In this document: positions 43,067 to 55,086 of the stretch, piece after piece
Layout: each line of letters opens with the position of its first letter
Numbering within the stretch: the stretch's first letter is position 1
Source: Streptomyces clavuligerus
GTDB taxonomy: Bacteria > Actinomycetota > Actinomycetes > Streptomycetales > Streptomycetaceae
NCBI RefSeq assembly: GCF_005519465.1
Contig: NZ_CP027858.1
Span: forward strand, 2,914,001 to 2,978,000
Reading direction: 5' to 3'
DNA: 64,000 nucleotides
Position numbers and translations under genes: made by a program
Notes under the pieces: model-generated
Databases searched by the model: none
What the model saw: only the letters and a program-made list of their open reading frames with translations
Told to the model about the DNA's origin: nothing

Positions 43067-45190
43067 CTACTCGACCTCGATGCCGTACTCCCCCACCAGC
43101 GCTTCGAGGCCGCCGGTGTAGCCCTTCCCGCCGATCACGAACTCCCAGTTCCCGCCCGGCCTACGGCGGAAGGAGCCGAGTACGAGCGCCGTCTCGCCGG
43201 GGCGGCCGTCCGAGACCACCAGGCGGTCGAGTTCCGCGCCGTCGGCGTCGCGGAGCACGATGCCCGCGCCCGTGAAACCGGCGAGGTCCGCGCCGGGGTG
43301 GGTCGCCGGGTCCACCGCGGCCACCAGGACCAGGCGGTCGGCCGCCGTGGGGAGGGCGTCGAAGGCGACCCGGACCGCCGCCCGGTCGCCCGCCGTCGGC
43401 GGCACCGCGCGCACCGAACCGTCCGGGGTGCGCTCGTTGTTGAAGAAGACGAAGTGGCTCTCGCTCAGCACCCGGCCCTGCCGGCAGACCAGGGCGCAGA
43501 CGTCGAGACCGACCGCCCCCGCCCAGACCATCCCCAGCACATGGAAGTCGCCGTCGCCGTCGGCGGGCGGTGGAGCGAGATCCTCCGGGGTCAGCTCCCC
43601 GGGGCCGGGCGCCCGCCGCGCCCCGCCGCCGGTGCCGCCGCCCGGTCCGAGCCGCCCCCGCAGCCCGTGGGCGGCCAGCAGCTCCACCAGTTCGGCCCCG
43701 CTCACCAGCGTCAGCGGCTTGCCGTTGGCGAACGTGTACGAACCCGGGCCGAATCCGGACGTCGTCACCAGGACGCCCTTGTTGGCCCCGGTGTCCTGGA
43801 CCGTCCCGTACAGATCGCGCACCGCCGTCGGCGGAACGGTGTGCCGGTACCGCTTCGCCTGGACGATGATCCTGCCGCCGCTGATCGGGTCCGGGTCGAA
43901 CGCCTCGACGTCCACCCCGCCGTCGTTGGAGCGCTGAGTGGTCACCGCCCGCATCCCCCGGGCCCGGAACAACTCCGCCACCAGGTGCTCGAAGGCGATC
44001 GGGTCCATCTCCAGCAGATCCGGCTCGTCGCCGTCGCCGTGCGAGACCACGTCCGCGCCGATGTCCTGCGGCAGCCGGTCCGGCCGCACCGCCGCACCGG
44101 TGTCCGGCCGCGCCGACAGCCGCCCCCGGATGCCCTCCAGGCACTCGACCGCGCTGACCTGCTCCAGCGTCAGCCCGGTGAAGTCCTCGCGGGCCACCGT
44201 GACCGTGCCGACGACGACATCCGCGCGGCGGCCCGTCGCGGGGTCCACCCCGTCCACGAATCCGCTGACGACGACCGAGCCCAGCACCCCGGACTCGTCG
44301 GCGGCGAACAGGTCCCGCAGCACCAGCAGCAGACACTGCGCCAGGACGTCGCGGTACAGCTCGCGGCGCCGCGCGAGCGGGCGCGCGACCTCCTTCAGCT
44401 CGTCCGACGCGGCCACGTACCGCACCGACCTGCTCCCGGGCACCACCGCGAAGCCGGGCAGCTCCCACGCGAGCACGAGCTGCGCCGCCGTCCGGTCGAA
44501 CGCCGCCGACAGCCGCCGGGGCAGGCCCTGCGGCCACTCCGTCGACGCGTACAGCGCCGCGGAGAAGTACTCGACGACCGACTCGGGGTCTCTCGCGCGC
44601 AGCCCCTCCACCAGCCGGGCCACCCCGGCGTTGTGCTGCTGGATCTCCGCCCGCAGCCCGCCCGCCCAGGCGTCGTACTGCCGCCGGTACTCCGCGAGCC
44701 GCGCCTGCCGGTCGGCCTCCGCCGCGCGCGCGACCGCCAGGTCGTACTCGTACCGCTGGGCCGCCTCCCGGTCGGCGCGCTCACGGGCCCGCGCGGTCCA
44801 GCCTCCCTGGGAGCGGTAGAGCGCGGGATCGGGCATCGGAACGGGGTGCTCCAGCGGCCCGGGCGCGAAGGGCTCGATGTACTCGGCACGGGTCAGCGAG
44901 CCCGTCCGGAAGACCTGCCCCCGGCAGCCCGCCACCAGCAGCCCGGACAGCTCGGCGACGCGCGCCTCGATCTCCTCGGTCCTGGCCCGGGCGTCCGCCT
45001 CGCGGCCCCGCCTGTACGCGGCCTGCTGCTCCCGGTGCCGACGGGCCAGGTCCCGCTCGTACGCCCGTTGCCGCCGCTCCTGTTCGCGCTGCGCGCGCTG
45101 CGCGGCACGGGCGCGCGCCTCGTGCTCCCGCTGCTGACGCCGCTGCGCCTCGGCCCATGTCCCGATCGCTCCGCCCGAGCGGCGACTCAT
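43067..45190 (-). CDS. Coiled-coil - Mrr-type nuclease - TerD fusion protein
   Basis: A 707-residue three-part protein. Residues 12-75 and 133-175 are highly charged helices (QRRQQREHEARARAAQRAQR). A conserved middle region follows (about 195-360). Residues 395-505 form a restriction-endonuclease-like domain of Mrr type (FEHLVAELFRARGM, DGGVDVEAFD with D427, and IIVQAKRY with Q444/K446). Residues 548-707 are a TerD domain (HFVFFNNERTPDG, ALVLGSFRRRPGGNWEFV, GYTGGLEALVGEYGIEVE), a calcium-binding stress module. ATG 45190 has SD GGGGAGGG. A stress-linked or defensive nuclease is the natural inference. Confidence 0.88.
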   Translation of the reverse strand: MSRRSGGAIGTWAEAQRRQQREHEARARAAQRAQREQERRQRAYERDLARRHREQQAAYRRGREADARARTEEIEARVAELSGLLVAGCRGQVFRTGSLTRAEYIEPFAPGPLEHPVPMPDPALYRSQGGWTARARERADREAAQRYEYDLAVARAAEADRQARLAEYRRQYDAWAGGLRAEIQQHNAGVARLVEGLRARDPESVVEYFSAALYASTEWPQGLPRRLSAAFDRTAAQLVLAWELPGFAVVPGSRSVRYVAASDELKEVARPLARRRELYRDVLAQCLLLVLRDLFAADESGVLGSVVVSGFVDGVDPATGRRADVVVGTVTVAREDFTGLTLEQVSAVECLEGIRGRLSARPDTGAAVRPDRLPQDIGADVVSHGDGDEPDLLEMDPIAFEHLVAELFRARGMRAVTTQRSNDGGVDVEAFDPDPISGGRIIVQAKRYRHTVPPTAVRDLYGTVQDTGANKGVLVTTSGFGPGSYTFANGKPLTLVSGAELVELLAAHGLRGRLGPGGGTGGGARRAPGPGELTPEDLAPPPADGDGDFHVLGMVWAGAVGLDVCALVCRQGRVLSESHFVFFNNERTPDGSVRAVPPTAGDRAAVRVAFDALPTAADRLVLVAAVDPATHPGADLAGFTGAGIVLRDADGAELDRLVVSDGRPGETALVLGSFRRRPGGNWEFVIGGKGYTGGLEALVGEYGIEVE

Positions 45191-45247
45191 CCCGCGCCCT
45201 CCCCGTCGGGCCGCCCCCCGGCCCGTACCCGCACACCCCTGAAACAC

Positions 45248-45280
45248 CAGTGTCCCGGACCGTGTGGGGCCGGGACACTG
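45248..45280 (-). terminator. Hairpin downstream of tRNA-Thr
   Basis: CAGTGTCCCGG (45248-45258) pairs perfectly with CCGGGACACTG (45270-45280), loop 11 nt, 9 bp beyond the tRNA 3' end. Confidence 0.8.
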
Positions 45281-45288
45281 TTCGTACG

Positions 45289-45361
45289 AGCCGCCTGTCG
45301 GAATCGAACCGACGACCTGCGACTTACAAGATCGCTGCTCTACCGATTGAGCTAAGGCGGC
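45289..45361 (-). tRNA. tRNA-Thr (anticodon TGT)
   Basis: A 73-nt cloverleaf on the minus strand. The acceptor arm GCCGCCT pairs with AGGCGGC, the D-arm is GCTC...GAGC, the anticodon loop CTTGTAA carries TGT, and the T-arm GTTCGATTC is canonical. CCA is not encoded. It decodes ACA/ACG threonine codons. Confidence 0.96.
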
Positions 45362-45490
45362 GCACGCGCAGGGGCCGGGCCCGTGCACGGTGGTCACCCA
45401 CTCTACACAGCGGCGCTCCCGCACATCTCGTTCCCTTCCCGTTACTGACAGACGGAAGAAGGCCAGGTAGCGTCACGAGCAGTTCACCCA

Positions 45491-45506
45491 GGTGGACTAC
45501 ACCAAT
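45491..45506. promoter_or_regulatory. dre-like site upstream of msiK
   Basis: GGTGGACTACACCAAT matches 12 of 16 dre positions, with the core TGGACTACACCA matching 10 of 12. It lies 52 bp before the msiK start, so DasR control of the shared sugar-ABC ATPase is plausible. Confidence 0.5.
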
Positions 45507-45557
45507 CCTTTACTCGGATCGTCCGGCACGTTCCTGCCGGTGAGGGGAAGTACCGCC

Positions 45558-46694
<1,137 letters not shown>

Positions 46695-46811
46695 CCCGCC
46701 CCGCCGGTCCGCCGGCCCCAGGAACACCGAACGGCTCCGCGCACCCGCGCGGGGCCGTTCCGCGTTCCCGACCACTCCGACCACTCCGGCCACCGGTACT
46801 CCGACGACTCC

Positions 46812-46867
46812 GGGCACCGGGCACCGGGCACCGGGCACCGGGCACCGGGCACCGGGCACCGGGCACC
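46812..46867. repeat. Eight exact copies of a 7-bp repeat (GGGCACC)
   Basis: A perfect 56-bp heptamer array in the msiK 3' gap (46695-47047). The preceding 60 bp contains related drift (GACCACTCC, GACGACTCC). Likely a slipped-strand hypervariable tract. CTCACGTGAG at 46994-47003 is a short palindrome before the next gene. Confidence 0.95.
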
Positions 46868-47035
46868 GGAGCAGGCTTCCGGGCCGGGCGCAAGGCACGC
46901 CCCACACCCGACATCGCAGTAAATACCCTGCCCTCAGCGGCATTTCCCACTTTTCCGTCAACACTCCATTCGAAAGATTCCCTCGAACGATCCCTCACGT
47001 GAGTGACTAAATGTCGCCGCCGCGTTACCGCCCGC

Positions 47036-47041
47036 TACGCT
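47036..47041 (+). promoter_or_regulatory. Leaderless -10 box (TACGCT)
   Basis: TACGCT ends 6 bp before the GTG at 47048. Confidence 0.6.
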
Positions 47042-47047
47042 CGCCGC

Positions 47048-47467
47048 GTGACTCACTCAGCTCGCCGCATCGGCCGCAGTCTCGCCCTCGTTCTCCCCGT
47101 CGTCCTGGTGCTCTCCGGAACCCTCGCGGTCACGAGCGTCCCCTGGGCCGGACCGAGCGGGCCGCAGCTCCTCAGCGCCTCATCGGAGAACGTCTCCACC
47201 CGCGCCACGTCGCGCGCGCCCCAGGACGTCCTGCGCGAGAAGCTGCTCACCGAACTCCACGAGAAGAACCCGGGGGTGGCCCTGACCCGGCTCCAGCGCG
47301 AGGTGGAGGCCACGCCCTCGCTCGCCCGGCACTGCCGCTCGATCGCCCGCGCGCTGGGCCGCGCCGCCGTCGACCGGCTGGGCCCCACCCGCGCCCAGGC
47401 GTACTCCAAGCCGGTCTGCGACACCTCCTTCGCCTCCGGGGTCGCCGAGCAGACCCAGGGGAGCTGA
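47048..47467 (+). CDS. Secreted hypothetical protein
   Basis: A 139-residue exported protein. Signal peptide RRIGRSLALVLPVVLVLSGT, then a helical mature part (DVLREKLLTELHEKNPGVAL, LARHCRSIARALGRAAVDRL) with two Cys (HCRS and PVCDT) that may pair. The shape resembles Streptomyces secreted helical proteins of unknown role. GTG 47048 is preferred to ATG 47003 because of the -10 box at leaderless spacing and a better signal sequence. Confidence 0.75.
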   Translation: MTHSARRIGRSLALVLPVVLVLSGTLAVTSVPWAGPSGPQLLSASSENVSTRATSRAPQDVLREKLLTELHEKNPGVALTRLQREVEATPSLARHCRSIARALGRAAVDRLGPTRAQAYSKPVCDTSFASGVAEQTQGS

Positions 47468-47492
47468 CGGGCCCCGCCCGCACCGCTGCGCA

Positions 47493-47498
47493 TATCGT
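47493..47498 (+). promoter_or_regulatory. Leaderless -10 box (TATCGT)
   Basis: TATCGT ends 7 bp before the ATG at 47506. Confidence 0.55.
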
Positions 47499-47505
47499 TC
47501 ACGGC

Positions 47506-48222
47506 ATGCATACGCCTACGTATCCGACGCAGGCCGTGGTCCTGGCGGGCGGCCAGGGCTCGCGGCTGCGCCCGTACACCGACGACCGCCCCAAGCCGAT
47601 GGTCGAGATCCCGGGGACCGGGACCCCGATCATCGGCCATCAGCTCGCCTGGCTGGCCGCGGAGGGCGTGACCGACGCCGTCGTCTCCTGCGGGCATCTC
47701 GCGGAGGTCCTCCAGGAGTGGCTGGCCGGTGCCGATCTGCCGCTGCGGGTGACCACCGTGGTCGAGCCCGAGCCGCTGGGCCGGGGCGGCGGGCTCAAGT
47801 ACGCCGCCGCCCGGCTGCCCCGCCCCGACCTTCCCTGGTACGCCACCAACGGCGACATCTGGACCCGCTTCTCGCTGCGGGAGATGGCCGCCTTCCACGC
47901 CGAGCGGGACGCCACCGCGACGCTCGCCCTGGCCCGGCCCCGGATTCCCTGGGGCGCCGTCGAGACCGACGCCTTCGGCCACATCACCGACTTCATCGAG
48001 GCGCCGCCGTCGCCGTTCCTCATCAACGCCGGTGTCTACGTCTTCTCGGCCGCGTTCACCGATCTCCTCCCGGAGCGCGGCGACCACGAGCGCACCACCT
48101 TCCCCGGTCTGGCGCGCGAGCGGCGGCTGGCGGGCTTCCCGCTGCCCCAGGGCGCCTACTGGCGGGCCATCGACACCGCCAAGGACCTCACCGAGGCCGC
48201 CAAGGAACTCGCCGGACGGTAA
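47506..48222 (+). CDS. Sugar-1-phosphate nucleotidyltransferase
   Basis: A 238-residue NTP:sugar-1-phosphate transferase. The signature loop AVVLAGGQGSRLRPYTDDRP with PKPMVEI, the metal Asp in YATNGDIW, and the closing INAGVYVFSAAF are intact. It lacks the left-handed helix domain of GlmU or GlgC types and is close in size to MurNAc-1-P or GDP-mannose-type short enzymes. The product is a nucleotide sugar of unknown identity. Confidence 0.87.
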   Translation: MHTPTYPTQAVVLAGGQGSRLRPYTDDRPKPMVEIPGTGTPIIGHQLAWLAAEGVTDAVVSCGHLAEVLQEWLAGADLPLRVTTVVEPEPLGRGGGLKYAAARLPRPDLPWYATNGDIWTRFSLREMAAFHAERDATATLALARPRIPWGAVETDAFGHITDFIEAPPSPFLINAGVYVFSAAFTDLLPERGDHERTTFPGLARERRLAGFPLPQGAYWRAIDTAKDLTEAAKELAGR

Positions 48223-48245
48223 CCCGCCCGGCACCCCGTCACCCA

Positions 48246-48283
48246 CAGCGCTCAGGGGCCCTTTCCCGGGCCCCTGAGCGCTG
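48246..48283 (+). terminator. Hairpin between nucleotidyltransferase and DoxX genes
   Basis: CAGCGCTCAGGGGCCC pairs perfectly over 16 bp with GGGCCCCTGAGCGCTG around TTTCCC. It lies between convergent genes and may serve both. Confidence 0.88.
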
Positions 48284-48305
48284 TTCCGTGTCCACCCGGT
48301 GACGG

Positions 48306-49958
48306 TCAGCCGAGGAGGCCGCCGATGACCCGGCCCGGGCCCGCGTCGCCGCCGCCCGAGCCCGAGGAGGTCCCGGGGGTGTCCGTCCCGGCGGGGCTGC
48401 TGCCCGGCGCGGTGCCGGTGCCCCCGCCGGTCGAGGTACCGGAGGCGGGCGGCGGCGCCTGCTGCCGCACCGGCGCGGGCGGCGGCGCCTGCTCCCGGCC
48501 CGCCCCCTGGCTCTCGCTGGGCCGCCCCGCCGCACCGGCACCGCTGTCGGGCACCGCGGCGGTACCCGCCGCCTCGCCCTGCGGGGGCACGGCCTGCTCC
48601 GGCACGGCCGCCTCCGAGCTGCTCGCGCTCGGCGACGGCGTCCCCGGCCCCCCGCTCCCCGACCGGGTGGCCGAACGCTCCCCGGAGGGCGTGTCCTGCG
48701 GCAGCGCGGTACCCGGCAGATGGTTGGTCGGGTCCTGGTCGGGCCCGGGCACCGTGACCATCTCGGTCGAGCGCACCGCGCCGCCCAGCATCGACCCGAT
48801 GAGCATCGTGAGCCCGACGACGACGGCGGCGACGACCGCGCCCCGGCGCAGCACCCGGCGCCGCAGCGCCCACAGCTCCGAGCGCGGTCCGAGGGTCCGC
48901 CACGCCTCCCCGGCGAGGCGTCCGTCGACGGAGTAGACCGGCGCCCCCGCGATGATCAGCGGCGACCAGGCGGCGAGATAGATGAAGTCGGGCGCGTCGT
49001 ACACCGGGACCGTGCGCCAGCTCACGGTGAGGATCAGCGCCGCCGACAGCAGCGCGCCGACGACCGCCGCGACCCGCTGCCAGAGGCCGAGCACCGTGAG
49101 CACGCCCACGACGACCTGGAGGAACGCGACGGTGAGACCCGCGCCCACCGGGTGCGAGAGGGCGAAGTCCCGCAGCGGCTCGGCGAGCGCCCACGGGTGC
49201 AGGGAGCTGAGCCACTTCACCATGGAGCCGCGTTCGCCGCCGTCGAAGTAGACGGGGTCGCAGAGCTTGCCCATGCCCGCGTAGACGGAGATGAGACCGA
49301 GGAAGATCCGCAGCGGCAGCAGCACCACACCGAGGTTCATCCGGCGGTCGGGGTAGTAGGGGTGCCGCGCGGAGTCCTGGCCGGGCCGCTGGGAGCGCTC
49401 CGCGTCCGCCTCCCCGCCGAAGCCGTCCCCGCCGCCGTACGGGCCGTCCGGGCCGTCGTACGAGCCGTCGTAGGGGGCGTGGTGCCCGCCGGGCGGGTAG
49501 GGGTAGGCGTCGTAGGCGCCGAGGGCCTGGCGCATCGGCGGCAGCAGCGGGGTGGGCGCGGTGTCGGGGCCGTCGTAGGAGGAGCCGTCGAAGGACGGGC
49601 CGTGGTCGAGGTCGACCCGGGGGATGACCTGGGTCGCTCCCGTGTCGTAGCGGTCGGCGGTCGCGGTGCTGTTCCGCACGGCCTGGAGCAGACCGGTCGC
49701 GCCCGCGTCGCCGGGCGCGGATCTGCCGGTCCACACGACGGGCGCGCGGCGGCGTCCGCGCGGTTCCACCGCGCCCGCGACGGCGGGTACGCGCAGCGTG
49801 TCCGCGAAGGCGCGTGCGGGGCGCGGGCTCTGTGCGAGCCGCACCCGGAAGCTGGCGTGGTTCACGATGACCTGCGCGGGGTCGCAGTCGACCTTGACCA
49901 TGCTCAACACAGGCTGATCATCGAACCCGGGCCGGGGCGTTCTGGTGTCCACACTCAT
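48306..49958 (-). CDS. DoxX-family membrane protein with long disordered ends
   Basis: A 550-residue protein. A Tyr/Asp/Gly-rich cytoplasmic N-terminus (1-205) precedes four membrane helices of the DoxX fold (LRIFLGLISVYAGMGKLCDP, GLTVAFLQVVVGVLTVLGLW, AAVVGALLSAALILTVSW, and one near YLAAWSPLIIAGA). A fifth helix follows (VVAAVVVGLTMLIGSMLGGA), then an extracellular Ser/Pro/Gly-rich tail of about 140 residues. DoxX relatives take part in thiol and quinone redox at the membrane. The role of the tails is unknown. Confidence 0.83.
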   Translation of the reverse strand: MSVDTRTPRPGFDDQPVLSMVKVDCDPAQVIVNHASFRVRLAQSPRPARAFADTLRVPAVAGAVEPRGRRRAPVVWTGRSAPGDAGATGLLQAVRNSTATADRYDTGATQVIPRVDLDHGPSFDGSSYDGPDTAPTPLLPPMRQALGAYDAYPYPPGGHHAPYDGSYDGPDGPYGGGDGFGGEADAERSQRPGQDSARHPYYPDRRMNLGVVLLPLRIFLGLISVYAGMGKLCDPVYFDGGERGSMVKWLSSLHPWALAEPLRDFALSHPVGAGLTVAFLQVVVGVLTVLGLWQRVAAVVGALLSAALILTVSWRTVPVYDAPDFIYLAAWSPLIIAGAPVYSVDGRLAGEAWRTLGPRSELWALRRRVLRRGAVVAAVVVGLTMLIGSMLGGAVRSTEMVTVPGPDQDPTNHLPGTALPQDTPSGERSATRSGSGGPGTPSPSASSSEAAVPEQAVPPQGEAAGTAAVPDSGAGAAGRPSESQGAGREQAPPPAPVRQQAPPPASGTSTGGGTGTAPGSSPAGTDTPGTSSGSGGGDAGPGRVIGGLLG

Positions 49959-50148
49959 CTAACCGAGTGACACCGGGTTTGGACACTGCCGTACCGGGCC
50001 GGATCTGTCCGAGACCCGTCAAGGCTGGTGAGCGGCCCGGAAGCGCCCATTCCGTTACGTCAACACATCTCGCGCGGGCCCGTCGGCGCCGCCCCCGGAC
50101 ACACGGACGCCCGGGACGCGACCGTCCCGGGCATCACGGCGTGCTCGC

Positions 50149-51099
50149 TCAGCGACGGCGGCGGGCCGCCTCGTACAGCACCACTCCGGCGGCGACACCG
50201 GCGTTCAGCGACTCGGCGCCGCCCGGCATCGGGATGCGGACGAGGAAGTCACAGGTCTCGCCGACCAGCCGGGACAGGCCCTTGCCCTCGCTGCCGACGA
50301 CGACGACCACCGGGCCGCCCAGCGCCTCCAGGTCGCCGACCTCGTGCTCACCGTCGGCGGCGAGACCGACGACGGTCAGACCGGCCTTCTGGTACGACTC
50401 CAGGGCGCGGGTGAGATTGGTCGCCCGGGCCACCGGGGTGCGGGCCGCCGTACCGGCGGAGGTCTTCCAGGCGCCCGCCGTCATCCCGGCGGCGCGCCGC
50501 TCGGGCACGACCACGCCATGGCCGCCGAAGGCGGAGACGGAACGGACCACGGCGCCCAGGTTGCGCGGGTCGGTGACACCGTCGAGGGCGACGATCAGGG
50601 GGTCCTCGCCGTGGTCGGCGGCGGACGCGGCCAGGTCCTCGGGGTGCGCGTACTCGTACGGCGGCACCTGGAGCACCAGGCCCTGGTGGTTGAGCCCGCC
50701 GGTCATCCGGTCCAGCTCGGGGCGCGGTGCCTCCATGATGTTGATGGTGCCGCGCCCGGTGGCGAGCTGGAGCGCGTCCCGCACCCGCTCGTCGTTCTCG
50801 ATGAACTGCTGGACGTAGAGCGTGGTCGCGGGCACACCGTCGCGCAGCGCCTCGAAGACGGGGTTGCGGCCGACGACCATCTCGGAGCTGCCCTTGCCGC
50901 CGCGGCGGGCGACCGGCCTGCGGGCCGACTGCTTCGCCTTGGCGTTGGCGACGCGGTTCTTGACGTGGCCCTTCCGGGCGGAGGCGGGCGGGGTCGGGCC
51001 CTTGCCCTCCAGGCTGCGGCGCCGCTTGCCACCGCTGCCGACCTGCGCGCCCTTCTTGTTGGACGTGCGGCGGTTCCTGCGCTGGCTGTTCCCGGCCAT
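50149..51099 (-). CDS. rlmB: 23S rRNA 2'-O-methyltransferase RlmB (TrmH/SpoU family)
   Basis: A 316-residue SPOUT methyltransferase that modifies G2251 of 23S rRNA in the P-site loop. A basic N-terminal extension (about 75 residues, many Lys/Arg) precedes the substrate-binding domain ([14 protein letters not shown]) and the knotted SAM site ([46 protein letters not shown]). It lies 151 bp downstream of cysS on the same strand, the order found in most actinobacteria. Confidence 0.94.
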   Translation of the reverse strand: MAGNSQRRNRRTSNKKGAQVGSGGKRRRSLEGKGPTPPASARKGHVKNRVANAKAKQSARRPVARRGGKGSSEMVVGRNPVFEALRDGVPATTLYVQQFIENDERVRDALQLATGRGTINIMEAPRPELDRMTGGLNHQGLVLQVPPYEYAHPEDLAASAADHGEDPLIVALDGVTDPRNLGAVVRSVSAFGGHGVVVPERRAAGMTAGAWKTSAGTAARTPVARATNLTRALESYQKAGLTVVGLAADGEHEVGDLEALGGPVVVVVGSEGKGLSRLVGETCDFLVRIPMPGGAESLNAGVAAGVVLYEAARRRR

Positions 51100-51250
51100 G
51101 ACTGCTACCTGTTCTCGGATCGTCGTGGACGCGCTGCCGCGTCGCTGGTGACGGTGGTGTCGGTCGCGTCCGCCCGCGCGGGGCGCGCACGGACGCGTGT
51201 ACGTATGACAGTGTGCCGCCCGGAGCCCCGGGCGGCACATTCGTCCCTGC

Positions 51251-52651
<1,401 letters not shown>

Positions 52652-52657
52652 GCCACC

Positions 52658-52663
52658 AGAGTA
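52658..52663 (-). promoter_or_regulatory. Leaderless -10 box (TACTCT) of cysS
   Basis: On the minus strand TACTCT ends 6 bp before the GTG. Confidence 0.62.
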
Positions 52664-52845
52664 GTGGGCGGACGGCGGTGCCCCGCGACCCTTGTGGACC
52701 GCGAGGCCGAGTTTGTGCCGTTTCCGTGGGACGCGCCGTCCCCAGGGACGACGTACGGGTGTGGAAGCCGTCCGGCGTACGGATTCCGGAGCCGATGGCG
52801 TGCGCCGGAGCCGACCGGTGAACGGGGCCGGCGCCCGGCCGGCCC

Positions 52846-53250
52846 TCAGACCCGGCCGACGACCTTGCGCGGGGTGATGCGCACCACGACCCGGGGGGCG
52901 TCCTCGCCCGCCGCCGGGTTGAAGTCGGCGTAGGACTTGCCCGTGTACTTGCGGGACAGCTCGTCGATCAGCTCCTGGCCGCCCTCGGTGGTGAGGGTGG
53001 CGGTGCCCCGGATCTCCGCGTAGGTGTAGGGCGCGTCGAAGGGCTGCACCAGCACGGTGACCCGGGGGTCGCGGCGCAGATTCAGCTCCTTGCGGCGGCC
53101 GATGGTGGTGGAGACCAGGACGTCGTCGCCGTCGCGCGTCACCCACACGGGGCTGACCTGCGGGCTGCCGTCGGGCTGGATGGTGGCGATGTTCACGAAG
53201 ACCGGGGAGTCGAGCAGGGTCCTCAGACCGTCCGAGAGCGCTGCGGTCAT
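52846..53250 (-). CDS. PPOX-class (F420/FMN-dependent) oxidoreductase
   Basis: A 134-residue split-barrel protein of the pyridoxamine-5'-phosphate-oxidase-like class: FVNIATIQPDGSPQVSPVWV, LVSTTIGRRKELNLRRDPRV, and the short C-terminal VVRITPRKV. Actinobacterial members often use F420 to reduce quinones or activated alkenes. SD AAAGGCGG lies before the ATG. Upstream of cysS on the same strand. Confidence 0.88.
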   Translation of the reverse strand: MTAALSDGLRTLLDSPVFVNIATIQPDGSPQVSPVWVTRDGDDVLVSTTIGRRKELNLRRDPRVTVLVQPFDAPYTYAEIRGTATLTTEGGQELIDELSRKYTGKSYADFNPAAGEDAPRVVVRITPRKVVGRV

Positions 53251-53561
53251 GGGCGCCGCCTTTCTGGTGGGGACACACGCGGTGCGCGCGCGGTGTCGCG
53301 GGGTCGGGGCGGACGCCCGCCCCGGGAGGGGCGGCGTCACCTCCGACTCTTGGTCCCCGCGCTCCTTCGCGCCACCCCGGAGCCCCGGGCGGGGCCGGAT
53401 ACCGCCGCCGCCGGCGAAGCGGCCCGCGGTCCCGGCGGGTGTCCCGCGCGGGGCCCTTCCCCGTCCCGTGCCCGTCCCGTCCGGTGCCCTGTCCGGTGTC
53501 CTGTCCCGTCCGGCCGCCGCGCCGGACGGGCGGCGGCCCGCCCAGGGCCGGGTACCGGCGG
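53251..53561. other. 311-bp gap without recognised gene
   Basis: Spacer between ispF and the PPOX gene. It holds irregular CCCGTCC/CCGGTGTCC repeats near 53460-53515 and nothing else that I recognise. Confidence 0.5.
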
Positions 53562-54083
53562 TCAGCCGGAGACGCGCACCAGCAGCGCGGTGGCGATGGC
53601 CGCCAGGCCCTCGGCCCGGCCCGTGAGCCCCAGCCCGTCGGTGGTGGTGCCGGAGACGGAGACGGGCGCGCCGACGGCCTCGGAGAGCACCTTCTGCGCC
53701 TCGTCCCGGCGCTTGCCGATCTTCGGCCGTACCCCGATGACCTGGATCGCCACATTGCCGATCGCGAAGCCCTCGGCCCGGACGATCCGGGCGGCCTCGG
53801 CCAGCAGGGTGATCCCGGAGGCCCCGGACCACTCGGGGCGGGAGGTGCCGAAGTGGGCGCCGAGGTCGCCGACGCCCGCGGCGGAGAAGAGGGCGTCACA
53901 GGCCGCGTGGGCGGCGACATCCCCGTCCGAGTGCCCGGCGAGGCCGTCCTCGCCGGGCCAGTGCAGCCCGGCGCACCACAGCTCGCGGCCCGCCTCGAAG
54001 GCGTGGACGTCCGTGCCGATGCCGATGAGCGGCAGCGGGGGCAGCCCGGCGGCGGGGCCCGGGGTGCGGTCAGAAGCCGTCAT
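53562..54083 (-). CDS. ispF: 2-C-methyl-D-erythritol 2,4-cyclodiphosphate synthase IspF
   Basis: Fifth step of the MEP isoprenoid pathway. A 173-residue trimeric zinc enzyme: [10 protein letters not shown] (D25 and H27 bind zinc), the [16 protein letters not shown] loop, [16 protein letters not shown], and the closing [17 protein letters not shown]. The start overlaps the end of ispD by 14 bp, so the two are co-translated. Confidence 0.96.
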   Translation of the reverse strand: MTASDRTPGPAAGLPPLPLIGIGTDVHAFEAGRELWCAGLHWPGEDGLAGHSDGDVAAHAACDALFSAAGVGDLGAHFGTSRPEWSGASGITLLAEAARIVRAEGFAIGNVAIQVIGVRPKIGKRRDEAQKVLSEAVGAPVSVSGTTTDGLGLTGRAEGLAAIATALLVRVSG

Positions 54084-54813
54084 TGGCCCTCCTCCGGGCG
54101 AGCACTGCCTCGGCCAGCACGAGATCCAGCGGCCGGGTCACCTTGAACGCCTCCTCGTGGCCGGGGACGACCACCACCCGCTCGCCGAGGCGCTCCACCA
54201 GACCGGCGCAGTCGGTCGCGCCCTCGCCGTCGTCCGCGACGGTGCCGTGGGCGCGGATCAGCGTCTCCCGGTCGAAGCCCTGCGGGGTCTGCACGGCGCG
54301 CAGCCGGGCCCGCTCCGGGGTGGAGAGGACCGGCTCGGGCCCGCCCGGCCGGGGCTCGACCTCCTTGACGGTGTCGGCGAGGGGCAGCGCGGGGACGACG
54401 GCGGACGCCCCGTCGCGCACGGCCTCGACGACGGCGTCGACCGTGTCGACGGGGACGAGGGGGCGCGCGGCGTCATGGACGAGGACGATGCCGATGTCCT
54501 CGGGGAGGGCGTCGAGGCCGAGGCGCACGGACTGCTGCCGGTTCGCGCCGCCGGGGACGACGGCGACCTCGGTGCGGTCCGGCAGGACGAGATCGCTGAG
54601 CAGGCTCTTCACGGCGGCGGTCTCGTCGGGCGGCGCGACGACCACGACGAGGGAGACCGCGTTGGACGCCGCCATCGCCCGGACGGCGTGGACCAGCATG
54701 GGGGTGCCGTTGAGCGTACGGAGCGCCTTGGGCGCGCCGGGGCCCAGCCGTAGGCCGCGGCCGGCGGCCGGGATCACGGCCGCAGTGCGGGGCGGAAGTG
54801 AGACGTTCGACAT
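54070..54813 (-). CDS. ispD: 2-C-methyl-D-erythritol 4-phosphate cytidylyltransferase IspD
   Basis: Third step of the MEP pathway, making CDP-methylerythritol. A 247-residue nucleotidyltransferase: [44 protein letters not shown], and [15 protein letters not shown] 54813 has CCGGAG upstream. Lies directly downstream of carD, as in other actinobacteria. Confidence 0.95.
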   Translation of the reverse strand: MSNVSLPPRTAAVIPAAGRGLRLGPGAPKALRTLNGTPMLVHAVRAMAASNAVSLVVVVAPPDETAAVKSLLSDLVLPDRTEVAVVPGGANRQQSVRLGLDALPEDIGIVLVHDAARPLVPVDTVDAVVEAVRDGASAVVPALPLADTVKEVEPRPGGPEPVLSTPERARLRAVQTPQGFDRETLIRAHGTVADDGEGATDCAGLVERLGERVVVVPGHEEAFKVTRPLDLVLAEAVLARRRANDGF

Positions 54814-55086
54814 CGGTTGCACTCCGGCAGGTTTGTTTCCTTGGCCGACATGGGTATGGCCACAGCGTGCCGGGCGCGACGCCTTGACGGGACCCTTCCG
54901 TGACTTTTCGGTCCGCGCCAGCCGCCCGGGCCCGGCACACCACGGTGACCGCAGGTGCTGCGTCCTGGTCAGCCGTGGTGTGACACCCCTAGGGGATACG
55001 AACATGCCGCAGCGCCCGGCAACAGTCCCGTGATCAAGGGCGATCATGGTGTGTCAGCGGGCACCGCGGCATTGGTGCGTCGTGCG

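Noticed and set aside
47053..49734. 893-codon minus-strand open frame
   Set aside because: Covers parts of four unrelated genes in a wrong phase; product is low-complexity Arg/Pro/Gly.
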